This document shows, one piece after another, positions 1 to 7,731 of a stretch of 64,000 nucleotides of DNA. Where the stretch lies: contig NZ_JYKY01000004.1 in the NCBI RefSeq assembly GCF_001042985.1, forward strand, positions 183,652-247,651. Direction: 5' to 3'. The notes under the pieces were generated by a model. That model was not told the origin of the DNA. It saw nothing but the letters and a program-made list of their open reading frames with translations, and searched no databases. This DNA is from Pseudomonas lundensis (GTDB lineage Bacteria; Pseudomonadota; Gammaproteobacteria; Pseudomonadales; Pseudomonadaceae). A program made the translations under genes and the position numbers. The first letter of the stretch is position 1. Each line of letters starts with the position of its first letter.

Positions 1-570
1 TTTGGCTTGGGTTCCCTGATTAAAAACCTGACGTTTGCCCTGGACAAGAGGGTTTTCAGGATAATGGGAGCTAAAGTGAAACGGGCTTTTAATGTGCAGA
101 AGTTGGCCGAGGGAATGTATCAGTATGAATATCCGTCTAAGCGGGGCGCTACGTTGGTAGTACAAGCGCATGGGGATAAACTTCCGAACGGTGATACAGC
201 TATGTTTTCAGGTAAAAACCATTTCGGTGCTGAGGATCTGGTTAGGAAGTTGGAGGGACGTGGAGTTGATTTTCGGAAGTTCGATGAGGTTGAGTTGATA
301 AGTTGTCACTTGGCGGAGGGTGCATTTCCTCAGCAAATGGCTAATTTAACAGGGCTGCCTGTCAAAGCTTACAAAGGCATGATCTGGTCTTCAGATGTTG
401 GTCTAGCTTTAAAAAGTGCGGGCTTTAAAGGCGATGTCGGCTCGAAAATCACGGTAAACCGTGTCAAGAAACCTGGCTTGATTACACTAGTACCTGAAAG
501 TGAGCTGACTTATCACCGCGAAGTGTTCTTTCCCCAAGCATCTGCCTCTTCACGAATACGCGATTCTTGA
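1..570 (+). CDS. C-terminal part of a putative RHS/polymorphic toxin, caspase-like (clan CD) tip
   Basis: The frame is open from base 1, so this is probably the 3' end of a longer gene; a TTG at 7 is the first possible start inside the window. The visible protein is about 189 residues. Counting from the TTG, it contains AHG with His55-Gly56 after a hydrophobic strand, and ISCH with Cys100 after a second strand. This His-Gly plus Cys arrangement is the dyad pattern of clan CD cysteine peptidases (caspase, gingipain and C80-like). The base composition is AT-richer than the neighbours, as in the RHS tips near 28-35 kb, and the first residues (FGLGSLIKNL) resemble the junction after an RHS core. 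Peptidase activity is inferred; the exact family is not recognised. Confidence 0.5.
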   Translation, partial: FGLGSLIKNLTFALDKRVFRIMGAKVKRAFNVQKLAEGMYQYEYPSKRGATLVVQAHGDKLPNGDTAMFSGKNHFGAEDLVRKLEGRGVDFRKFDEVELISCHLAEGAFPQQMANLTGLPVKAYKGMIWSSDVGLALKSAGFKGDVGSKITVNRVKKPGLITLVPESELTYHREVFFPQASASSRIRDS

Positions 571-905
571 GCCGTAGGGGAGCGGTGTGCATGGTTTAAG
601 GGCACCCGCCCTGTTTCAGCGCACATCCCTCACCTGCATTTTGGTTGGCATGGCTTCGTCTTTGGTGTTTCGCGCACGTGCTACCGATTTGCTCAAGACC
701 ACAGTTCGCGTTGCGCCACGTCTGTTCACCCCGTTTGCGTCACCGCCCGCCCAGCCTCATTGCGACGTCGTTTTCAGGCTTTATTGAATGGCTATTCAAG
801 TTTAGGCATGGCATTTGCGTTGTCTTCGCCAAGCCCCCAGCCAAGTGGGCAATAACAAGAGCCTGCGCCTGGGCCATTCTCTGCATTGTGTGAGGAGATA
901 CTGCG
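571..905. other. intergenic region upstream of gbdR
   Basis: These 335 bases lie between the toxin-like tip and gbdR. I find no convincing gene or terminator in them. The last bases carry a good ribosome binding site (GAGGAGATACTGCG) in front of the gbdR ATG, so the gbdR promoter should lie here. No clear -35/-10 pair stands out. Confidence 0.4.
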
Positions 906-2009
906 ATGACGTCGTTCAACTCCGGGGCTCAACCCCAGAACCGTGCGCCTCAATCCATCGGCTTTTTGCTGCTGGACAATTTCACGCTCATTTCCCTGGC
1001 CTCCGCGATAGAGCCCTTGCGCATGGCCAATCAGTTGTCCGGCCGCGAGTTGTATCGCTGGTCCACGCTCACCGCCGATGGCAGCCAGGTGTGGGCCAGT
1101 GACGGCCTGCAAGTCACGCCCGATGCCAGCATGCACAAGGCCCCGGCGCTGGACATGGTGATTGTGTGCGGCGGTATCGGTATTCAACGCACTGTTACCC
1201 GCGAACACGTTTCATGGTTGCAAAGTCAGGCGCGTCAGTCGCGCCGGTTGGGCGCGGTGTGCACCGGCAGTTGGGCGCTGGCGTACGCCGGTTTGCTCGA
1301 CGGGTTTGATTGCAGCGTGCATTGGGAGTGCCTGGCGTCGATGCAGGAAGCCTTCCCGCGGGTGTCGATGAGCACCCGTTTGTTCACCCTGGACCGTTGC
1401 CGGTTTACCAGCTCGGGCGGCACGGCGCCGCTGGACATGATGCTGCACCTGATCAGCCGCGATCATGGCCGCGAGTTGTCGGCGGCGATTTCCGAGATGT
1501 TTGTGTACGAGCGTATTCGCAACGAGCAAGACCATCAGCGCGTGCCGCTCAAGCACATGCTCGGCACCAATCAGCCCAAGTTGCAGGAAATTGTGGCGTT
1601 GATGGAGGCCAACCTTGAGGAACCCATCGACCTTGACGAGCTGGCCGAGTACGTGACGGTGTCGCGTCGCCAACTGGAGCGGCTGTTCCAGAAATACCTG
1701 CATTGTTCGCCGTCGCGTTATTACCTCAAGCTGCGGCTGGTCCGGGCCCGGCAACTGCTCAAGCAAACGCCGATGTCGATTATCGAAGTGGCGGCGGTGT
1801 GCGGGTTTGTATCAACGCCGCACTTTTCGAAATGTTACCGCGAGTATTTTGGCATTCCGCCGCGCGATGAGCGAGTAGGCTCCAACACCGCGCAACAGAC
1901 CACGCTGGTGCCGATTCCGCAGTCGTTGCTGCTCAGCCCGCTGGCGGGGCCGCTGTCGGCGTTGAACCAGGCGCGCAATGAATCGACGTTTGCCAGCGTG
2001 CGGCTGTAA
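906..2009 (+). CDS. gbdR: GbdR, GlxA/AraC-family activator of glycine betaine catabolism
   Basis: This is a 367-residue transcriptional activator. The N-terminal half (about residues 15-190) is a DJ-1/PfpI-like amidotransferase-type sensor domain. The C-terminal part (about 225-330) is an AraC double helix-turn-helix, including SIIEVAAVCGFVSTPHFSKC and the YFGIPPRDER ending. In P. aeruginosa GbdR responds to glycine betaine and dimethylglycine and activates gbcAB, dgcAB, sox and phospholipase genes. The length equals that of the P. aeruginosa protein as I remember it, and the locus holds its known targets. The ATG at 906 follows GAGGAG. A typical GlxA-family protein is the alternative, but the sequence and context fit GbdR well. 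Confidence 0.93.
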   Translation: MTSFNSGAQPQNRAPQSIGFLLLDNFTLISLASAIEPLRMANQLSGRELYRWSTLTADGSQVWASDGLQVTPDASMHKAPALDMVIVCGGIGIQRTVTREHVSWLQSQARQSRRLGAVCTGSWALAYAGLLDGFDCSVHWECLASMQEAFPRVSMSTRLFTLDRCRFTSSGGTAPLDMMLHLISRDHGRELSAAISEMFVYERIRNEQDHQRVPLKHMLGTNQPKLQEIVALMEANLEEPIDLDELAEYVTVSRRQLERLFQKYLHCSPSRYYLKLRLVRARQLLKQTPMSIIEVAAVCGFVSTPHFSKCYREYFGIPPRDERVGSNTAQQTTLVPIPQSLLLSPLAGPLSALNQARNESTFASVRL

Positions 2010-2032
2010 CCGCACGCCTGGGTCGGGGGCAA

Positions 2033-2281
2033 TCAGGTGCGTTTGAAACGCACCAGCCCCGGTAGCAGTTGTTGGTCGATGGCTTGGCGCACCGCTGGCA
2101 AGAGTGTGGCGTTGCCGGTGTAGAGTTTTTCGACCATCTGCTTGAGTGCCTGCGCGCCGGTTTCACTCAAACCGCACACCGCGCTCTTGCAGGCCTGCTC
2201 TGCGCTGCCCGACACCTCAAACCCCAGCGAGCGCAACTGGTTGACCAGGTCCACTTCATCAATCAAGTCTGCGTGCATCAT
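2033..2281 (-). CDS. hypothetical protein, 82 aa
   Basis: A small soluble protein without signal peptide or membrane segment, convergent with gbdR across a 23-base gap. It is mostly helical by composition and has two cysteines (EQACKSAVCGL). The start is the first of two ATGs, with AAGGA about seven bases upstream. I do not recognise the family. Its own ribosome binding site and good codon use argue that it is real. Confidence 0.6.
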   Translation of the reverse strand: MMHADLIDEVDLVNQLRSLGFEVSGSAEQACKSAVCGLSETGAQALKQMVEKLYTGNATLLPAVRQAIDQQLLPGLVRFKRT

Positions 2282-2390
2282 ATTTTTATCCTTGTGCAGG
2301 GCATGAACGTGAACAGAGTCTGGTCGTGCTCATAGCGATGGGCAAGCGCACGCTGAGCGGATGTCTGGTTTGCCTAAAAGCAGGTCGTTT

Positions 2391-2807
2391 TCAGGCTTTT
2401 AACAAGGCGGCGCACGCGGTTTTGTAAGCATCATGTTGGTATTTGTTGAGCGACGCGGGCAGGTCGAACGCGTGTTTTTTGAATTGGGCGCTCAGGGTTT
2501 GCGGCGAGAGCAATTGCACCTCGCAGTTGTTCAGCAACTGGATGATGCCTTCGATTTTGAACGTGATCGGGCCACCGGCAAACTCGCCTTTTTTACTGCG
2601 TTTTTTAATGGCGATGCGCGTGATGGCGTGGGTGTTCACGAAGGCCGCGATCGAGGCAGCAAACGCTTTGACATGAGCGGCGTTTTCATCGTCGTCCAGG
2701 GCAATCTTTTTAGTGGCAATGGCCACGTGCTCCAGACCGTGGGCGCCTTGGGTGGCCACGGCGAAAATGGCTTCACTGCCTTTGATATCAATGCCGCAAA
2801 TAGTCAT
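2391..2807 (-). CDS. DUF3010 family protein
   Basis: A 138-residue protein beginning MTICGIDIKGSEAIF. The acidic-strand start (GIDIKG), central ITRIAIKKRSKKGEFAGGP and C-terminal KYQHDAYKTACAAL resemble the DUF3010 family, which looks like a compact RNase H-like fold; function is unknown. The reading frame stays open 27 codons further upstream, but I chose the ATG at 2807 because the family starts at this methionine and ACAGG precedes it. It sits alone between two unrelated small genes. Confidence 0.75.
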   Translation of the reverse strand: MTICGIDIKGSEAIFAVATQGAHGLEHVAIATKKIALDDDENAAHVKAFAASIAAFVNTHAITRIAIKKRSKKGEFAGGPITFKIEGIIQLLNNCEVQLLSPQTLSAQFKKHAFDLPASLNKYQHDAYKTACAALLKA

Positions 2808-2971
2808 AAAAAACCTGTGTTGAGTGAGTGACGTGAACCAGTCGTCGAGACTGTTATTTCTGACAGTATTTAAGGGGGCCGTATTCACGGATAAGTGCTG
2901 AGCAGTGCGTGAGTGTCAGCGTGCACGTTGAACTTCCTGATGTATTAACTCAACACAAAGGATGTATTGAT

Positions 2972-3292
2972 ATGAGCTCTAAACGTCAAAATCTGCCAGC
3001 GCCCACCGTTCAAAACTCTCAAAATATTGAACTGAAGGAAATTTCCATAAAAGGCAACGGGACCCATGTGAATGTGGTCATCGCGGGTCTGCCCGACAAA
3101 ACCGAGCTGACCGCCCACTTTCTGGTAGAAGGGCATGATCGGTCTGTTAAAGACACGACGAGCGGCACTACGCCACTGAGGCTACGTCTGGAGTCAGGCT
3201 GGTACAGCGAGTTTTCAGGCAAAAAGGCAACGGTGATGTACACGGTCGGTCAAGAAAAATCGGCTGAACTGAACATCGAGATTGTTGACTAA
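2972..3292 (+). CDS. hypothetical protein, 106 aa
   Basis: The ATG at 2972 is preceded by AAAGGATG, a better ribosome binding site than for the GTG 63 bases upstream. The protein starts MSSKRQNLPAPTVQ and then alternates short hydrophobic strands with polar turns (THVNVVIAGLPDKTELTAHF, TPLRLRLESGWY, KATVMYTVG), which suggests a small beta-sandwich domain. There is no signal peptide. I do not recognise the family and assign no function. Confidence 0.6.
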   Translation: MSSKRQNLPAPTVQNSQNIELKEISIKGNGTHVNVVIAGLPDKTELTAHFLVEGHDRSVKDTTSGTTPLRLRLESGWYSEFSGKKATVMYTVGQEKSAELNIEIVD

Positions 3293-3348
3293 GGCTCTCG
3301 CTACAGCTTGCGCCTTTGCGCTGTGGCCAAGGGGTTGGCTGTTGTTGT

Positions 3349-3750
3349 TCACTCCTGCCCAATCGATTCCAAAAACTCCGACCGATCATCGCTGACGCGG
3401 GCAATGCAGTCGTTCTGCGCAATGTTGAACGCCTCGGTGCCTGCCGTGGCCGGGAACACGGCAACCGCGCAATCGGCGTCGCGCTGGTGCAACCACAAGG
3501 ATTGGGCGGTTTTGATTTTGCTGGTGATGTTGTTGAGTTGGGTCGGGTTGCTGCCATACAACGAGGTCATGCGAGCTTGCAGGGCTTCGTAGTTATCGGT
3601 CAGCAACTGCTCGGCAGCGTTGCGGCTGAACACCGAACACGCCAGGGTTTGCTGGTCGTTTTCGACCGCGTCACAGGGGTTGAAGTCGGCATCATCGGCC
3701 GCGTAGGCGCCGCTTGTGATCAACGCCAAGGCCAGGAGAATCGATTTCAT
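3349..3750 (-). CDS. lysozyme inhibitor LprI / DUF1311-like secreted protein
   Basis: A 133-residue protein with a signal peptide (MKSILLALALITSGAYA, cleavage near residue 17). The mature part has spaced cysteines and the motif LWLHQRDADCAV near residue 90, typical of the LprI/DUF1311 family of small periplasmic helical proteins. Some members inhibit lysozyme; that activity is not proven for this one. AGGAAGGCGC precedes the ATG. It is monocistronic and convergent with the preceding small gene. Confidence 0.75.
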   Translation of the reverse strand: MKSILLALALITSGAYAADDADFNPCDAVENDQQTLACSVFSRNAAEQLLTDNYEALQARMTSLYGSNPTQLNNITSKIKTAQSLWLHQRDADCAVAVFPATAGTEAFNIAQNDCIARVSDDRSEFLESIGQE

Positions 3751-3857
3751 TGCGCCTTCCTAATCCAGAGTTGGGACCGATTCTGGCTGAACCGCCCCCT
3801 AAATAACAGTCAGGCAGCATAGGCCATCAAGCGGCGGCGATGCGCTTTGTCGTGGAT

Positions 3858-3884
3858 TGACGCTTTCGGCAATCGCGCTGTCGC
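3858..3884. promoter_or_regulatory. candidate AraC-type direct repeat upstream of the dipeptidase/dgc operon
   Basis: TGACGC at 3858-3863 and TGTCGC at 3879-3884 are spaced 21 bases start to start, about two helical turns, as expected for an AraC-family dimer. A similar repeat lies between gbcA and gbcB. Assignment to GbdR is inference. Confidence 0.3.
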
Positions 3885-3978
3885 TTTTGCACCCGGCCGC
3901 TTTCAACCCCCGGCCTATGCTGGCCCCACAGCGCCGGCAGACGATTCGGCGCCGCAATCGCCACCAAGGGGACGCCTG

Positions 3979-4956
3979 ATGAGCCCAGCCGAGTTGCACG
4001 CCGACAGCATCGTTATCGACGGGCTGATCATTGCCAAATGGAGCCGCGACCTGTTCGAAGACATGCGCAAGGGCGGCCTGACGGCGGCCAACTGCACCGT
4101 GTCAGTGTGGGAAGGGTTTCAGGCGACGATCAATAACATCGTCGCCAGCCAGACGCTGATCCGCGAGAACAGTGACCTGGTCATCCCGGTCAAGACCACG
4201 GCCGACATCCGCCGCGCCAAGGAGCAGGGCAAGACCGGGATCATTTTCGGCTTCCAGAACGCCCATGCGTTCGAAGACCAACTGGGCTATATCGAGATAT
4301 TCAAGCAGCTCGGCGTCGGCGTGGTGCAGCTGTGCTACAACACGCAGAACCTGGTGGGCACCGGTTGCTACGAACGCGATGGCGGGCTGTCGGGGTTCGG
4401 GCATGAAGTGGTGGCCGAAATGAACCGCGCCGGCATCCTGTGCGACCTGTCCCATGTGGGCGCCAAAACCTCTGAAGAGGTGATCATGGCCTCCACCAAA
4501 CCGGTCTGCTATTCGCACTGCTTGCCGTCCGGTCTTAAAGAACACCCGCGCAATAAATCCGACGCAGAACTCAAGTTCATTGCCGACCATGGCGGCTTTG
4601 TCGGCGTGACCATGTTCGCGCCGTTTTTGGCCAAGGGCATCGATTCGACCATCGACGATTACGCCGAGGCCATCGAATACACCCTCAACCTCGTGGGCGA
4701 AGACGCCATCGGAATCGGGACCGACTTTACCCAGGGCCATGGGCAGGATTTTTTCGAAATGCTGACCCACGACAAAGGCTACGCCCGGCGCCTGACCCGC
4801 TTCGGCGAAATCATCAACCCGCTGGGCATCCGCACCGTGGGCGAGTTCCCCAACCTCACCGAAACACTGCTCAAGCGCGGCCACAGCGAACGCCTGGTGC
4901 GCAAGATCATGGGGGAAAACTGGGTCAACGTGCTCAAGGACGTGTGGGGCGAGTGA
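3979..4956 (+). CDS. M19 (membrane dipeptidase)-family protein of the betaine locus
   Basis: A 325-residue TIM-barrel protein of the peptidase M19 family, equivalent by position to PA5396. I chose the ATG at 3979, preceded by AAGGGGACG; the upstream open frame is not family-like. Family landmarks are DLSHV (His159), CYSH (His180) and a C-terminal GIGTDF. The usual zinc ligands are not all present: the canonical DGHND start reads DGLII (residues 14-18), so both the His and the Asp are missing, and the usual bridging Glu region reads GFQN. A classical binuclear-zinc dipeptidase seems unlikely; the substrate is unknown. It is first in a run with the DUF5943 gene, dgcA, dgcB and the ETF genes. 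Confidence 0.8.
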   Translation: MSPAELHADSIVIDGLIIAKWSRDLFEDMRKGGLTAANCTVSVWEGFQATINNIVASQTLIRENSDLVIPVKTTADIRRAKEQGKTGIIFGFQNAHAFEDQLGYIEIFKQLGVGVVQLCYNTQNLVGTGCYERDGGLSGFGHEVVAEMNRAGILCDLSHVGAKTSEEVIMASTKPVCYSHCLPSGLKEHPRNKSDAELKFIADHGGFVGVTMFAPFLAKGIDSTIDDYAEAIEYTLNLVGEDAIGIGTDFTQGHGQDFFEMLTHDKGYARRLTRFGEIINPLGIRTVGEFPNLTETLLKRGHSERLVRKIMGENWVNVLKDVWGE

Positions 4957-5037
4957 CGCGCGCTCACACCTGCTGCGCTCACCGGTAAAGGCGCCAGCGC
5001 CACGCAACACTGTGAATCAATTTCTGGAGTGGTACCC

Positions 5038-5568
5038 ATGGCTAAAATCGCCCCGCAACTGCCCATCGAAGTCGACAGCGAAACCGGCGTCTGGACCTCC
5101 GACGCCTTGCCGATGCTGTACGTGCCGCGCCATTTTTTCGTCAACAACCACCGGGGCATTGAGGACGTGCTGGGGGCCGAGGCGTACGCCGATATTCTCT
5201 ACAAGGCCGGTTACACATCCGCCTGGCATTGGTGCGAAAAAGAAGCCCAATGCCACGGCCTTGAAGGCGTCGCGGTGTTCGAGCACTACATGAAACGCCT
5301 GTCGCAGCGCGGCTGGGGGCTGTTCAACATCCAGGCCATTGACCTCGACACGGGGACGGCCACGGTCGCGCTCCAACACTCGTGCTTCGTGTACGTGTAC
5401 GGCAAGGTCGGGCGCAAGGTCGACTACATGTTCACCGGTTGGTTTGCCGGGGCGATGGACCAGATTCTGCACGCGCGGGGCAGTCAGTTACGCACCGTGG
5501 CCGAGCAGGTCTACAGCGGATCGCAAGAAGGCCATGACCACGGCCTGTTTACCGTCAAGCCGTTGTAA
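5038..5568 (+). CDS. DUF5943 domain-containing protein
   Basis: A 176-residue protein, the positional equivalent of PA5397. The ATG at 5038 begins MAKIAPQLPIEVDSETG. The C-terminal half (YVYGKVGRKVDYMFTGWFAGAMDQIL) resembles the V4R-like region seen in DUF5943 proteins. It lies 81 bases after the dipeptidase-like gene and 15 bases before dgcA, so it is probably cotranscribed and serves dimethylglycine demethylation. Its biochemical role is unknown. Confidence 0.8.
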   Translation: MAKIAPQLPIEVDSETGVWTSDALPMLYVPRHFFVNNHRGIEDVLGAEAYADILYKAGYTSAWHWCEKEAQCHGLEGVAVFEHYMKRLSQRGWGLFNIQAIDLDTGTATVALQHSCFVYVYGKVGRKVDYMFTGWFAGAMDQILHARGSQLRTVAEQVYSGSQEGHDHGLFTVKPL

Positions 5569-5583
5569 GTCGAGGATCGGGAT

Positions 5584-7644
5584 ATGGCGTTCGAAGCGAT
5601 GTTTGAGCCGATTCAAATCGGCAAGTTGACCATCCGTAACCGTGTGCTCAGCACGGCCCATGCCGAGGTGTATGCCACCGACGGCGGCATGACCACCGAG
5701 CGCTACGTGCAGTACTACGAAGAAAAGGCCAAGGGCGGCATCGGGCTGGCCATTTGTGGCGGTTCATCGGTGGTGGCCATCGACAGCCCGCAAGCGTGGT
5801 GGAGTTCGGTCAACCTGAGCACCGACCGCATCATCCCGCACTTTCAGAACCTGGCCGATGCGATGCACAAGCACGGCGCCAAAATCATGATCCAGATAAC
5901 CCACATGGGCCGTCGCTCGCGGTGGGACGGTTTTAACTGGCCGACCCTGATGTCGCCGTCAGGCGTGCGCGAACCGGTGCACCGCGCCACCTGCAAAACC
6001 ATCGAACCCGAAGAAATCTGGCGCATCATCGGCAACTACGCCAGCGCCGCGGGCCGGGCCAAGGCAGGTGGGCTGGACGGCGTGGAGCTGTCGGCGGTGC
6101 ACCAGCACATGATCGACCAGTTCTGGAGCCCGCGCGTCAACAAACGCACCGACGAATGGGGCGGCAGTTTTGAAAACCGCATGCGTTTTGGCCTTGAAGT
6201 GCTCAAAGCGGTGCGTGCCGAAGTCGGCCCGGATTTTTGTGTGGGCATTCGCCTGTGCGGCGACGAGTTTCACCCCGATGGCCTGAGCCACGAGGACATG
6301 AAGCAGATTGCACAATATTACGACGACACCGGCATGCTGGACTTCATCGGCGTGGTTGGCTCGGGCTGCGACACCCACAACACGCTGGCCAACGTCATCC
6401 CGAACATGAGCTACCCGCCGGAGCCGTTCCTGCACCTGGCGGCGGGCATCAAGGAGGTGGTCAAGGCGCCGGTGCTGCACGCACAAAACATCAAAGACCC
6501 GACCCAGGCCACGCGCATCCTGGAAGGCGGTTATGTGGACATGGTCGGCATGACCCGTGCCCACATCGCTGACCCGCACCTGATCGCCAAAATCAAAATG
6601 GGCCAGGTCGATCAGATCAAACAATGCGTGGGTGCCAACTACTGCATCGACCGTCAGTACCAGGGGCTGGACGTGCTGTGCATCCAGAACGCCGCCACCT
6701 CCCGTGAATACATGGGCGTGCCGCACCTCATCCAGAAGTCCACCGGCCCCAAACGCAGTGTGGTGATTGTGGGCGCTGGCCCTGCGGGCATGGAAGCGGC
6801 GCGAGTGGCGGCCGAACGCGGGCACCACGTGACCCTGTTTGAAAAACGCGAGGCCATGGGCGGGCAAATCAGCCTGGCCGCCAAAGCCCCGCAGCGTGAC
6901 CAGATGGCCGGCATCACGCGTTGGTTTCAGCTGGAACTGGCGCGCCTGAACGTAGACGTGCGGCTCGGAACGGCGGCCGATGAGGCCACGATTTTAGACC
7001 TGCGCCCTGACATCGTGGTGCTGGCCGTGGGCGGGCACGCGTATGTGGAACAGAACGAACACTGGGGCGCCGCCCAAGGGTTGGTGGTCAGCAGTTGGGA
7101 CGTCCTGGACGGCAAGGTGGCGCCGGGTAAAAACGTGCTGGTGTACGACACCATTTGCGAATTCACGGGCATGTCGGTAGCCGACTTTTTGGCCGAGAAA
7201 GGCGCGCAGGTCGAGATCGTCACCGACGACATCAAACCCGGCGTGGCGATTGGCGGCACCTCGTTCCCCACCTACTACCGCAGCCTGTACCCCAAAGAAG
7301 TCATCATGACCGGCGACATGATGCTGGAGCAGGTGTACCGCGAAGGCGACACGCTGATTGCCGTGCTGGAAAACGAATACACCGGGGCCCGGGAAGAGCG
7401 CGTGCTGGACCAGGTGGTGGTGGAAAACGGCGTGCGCCCGGACGAAGCGTTGTACTACGCGCTCAAGCCCGGTTCGCGCAATAAAGGGCAGATCGACGTT
7501 GAAGCGTTGTTCGCGATCCAGCCGCAGCCGTGCCTGAGCGAGGCGGGTGATGGGTACTTGTTGTTCCGCATTGGCGACTGCGTGGCGCAACGCAATGTGC
7601 ATGCGGCGATCTATGACGCGCTCAGGTTGTGCAAGGACTTCTGA
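5584..7644 (+). CDS. dgcA: DgcA, dimethylglycine demethylase flavoprotein subunit
   Basis: A 686-residue protein of the trimethylamine dehydrogenase/old yellow enzyme type. Residues 1-375 form an FMN TIM barrel with the active-site stretch ELSAVHQHMIDQFWSPRVN. Cys348, Cys354 and Cys366 are candidate 4Fe-4S ligands. A second dinucleotide-binding domain starts at VIVGAGPAGMEAA (about 394). With DgcB it converts dimethylglycine to sarcosine and formaldehyde. It follows the DUF5943 gene by 15 bases and has a GAGGATCGGG ribosome binding site. Length and order match PA5398. Confidence 0.93.
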   Translation: MAFEAMFEPIQIGKLTIRNRVLSTAHAEVYATDGGMTTERYVQYYEEKAKGGIGLAICGGSSVVAIDSPQAWWSSVNLSTDRIIPHFQNLADAMHKHGAKIMIQITHMGRRSRWDGFNWPTLMSPSGVREPVHRATCKTIEPEEIWRIIGNYASAAGRAKAGGLDGVELSAVHQHMIDQFWSPRVNKRTDEWGGSFENRMRFGLEVLKAVRAEVGPDFCVGIRLCGDEFHPDGLSHEDMKQIAQYYDDTGMLDFIGVVGSGCDTHNTLANVIPNMSYPPEPFLHLAAGIKEVVKAPVLHAQNIKDPTQATRILEGGYVDMVGMTRAHIADPHLIAKIKMGQVDQIKQCVGANYCIDRQYQGLDVLCIQNAATSREYMGVPHLIQKSTGPKRSVVIVGAGPAGMEAARVAAERGHHVTLFEKREAMGGQISLAAKAPQRDQMAGITRWFQLELARLNVDVRLGTAADEATILDLRPDIVVLAVGGHAYVEQNEHWGAAQGLVVSSWDVLDGKVAPGKNVLVYDTICEFTGMSVADFLAEKGAQVEIVTDDIKPGVAIGGTSFPTYYRSLYPKEVIMTGDMMLEQVYREGDTLIAVLENEYTGAREERVLDQVVVENGVRPDEALYYALKPGSRNKGQIDVEALFAIQPQPCLSEAGDGYLLFRIGDCVAQRNVHAAIYDALRLCKDF

Positions 7645-7659
7645 GGTAAACCCCCGGGC

Positions 7660-7697
7660 CTCCACCTCCCCCGGAGGGAGAGGTCGGGGGTGAGGGC
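7660..7697. repeat. CT/GA-rich imperfect inverted repeat between dgcA and dgcB
   Basis: An imperfect inverted repeat of CCTCCCCC and GGGAGAGG type, ending GGGGGTGAGGGC. It belongs to the same class as elements near 10895, 15565 and 26091. It lies inside an operon, so it may stabilise or differentially process the mRNA rather than end transcription. Confidence 0.5.
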
Positions 7698-7731
7698 ATG
7701 TGCTCAAACCGAATCTTGATGGGAGCCACCC

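Noticed and set aside
587..893. Two short ORFs in the gap before gbdR
   Set aside because: Frames overlap each other, have Arg/Cys-rich non-coding composition and no ribosome binding site.
4102..5010. 302-codon minus-strand ORF opposite the M19 gene
   Set aside because: Antisense to a conserved gene; low-complexity composition.
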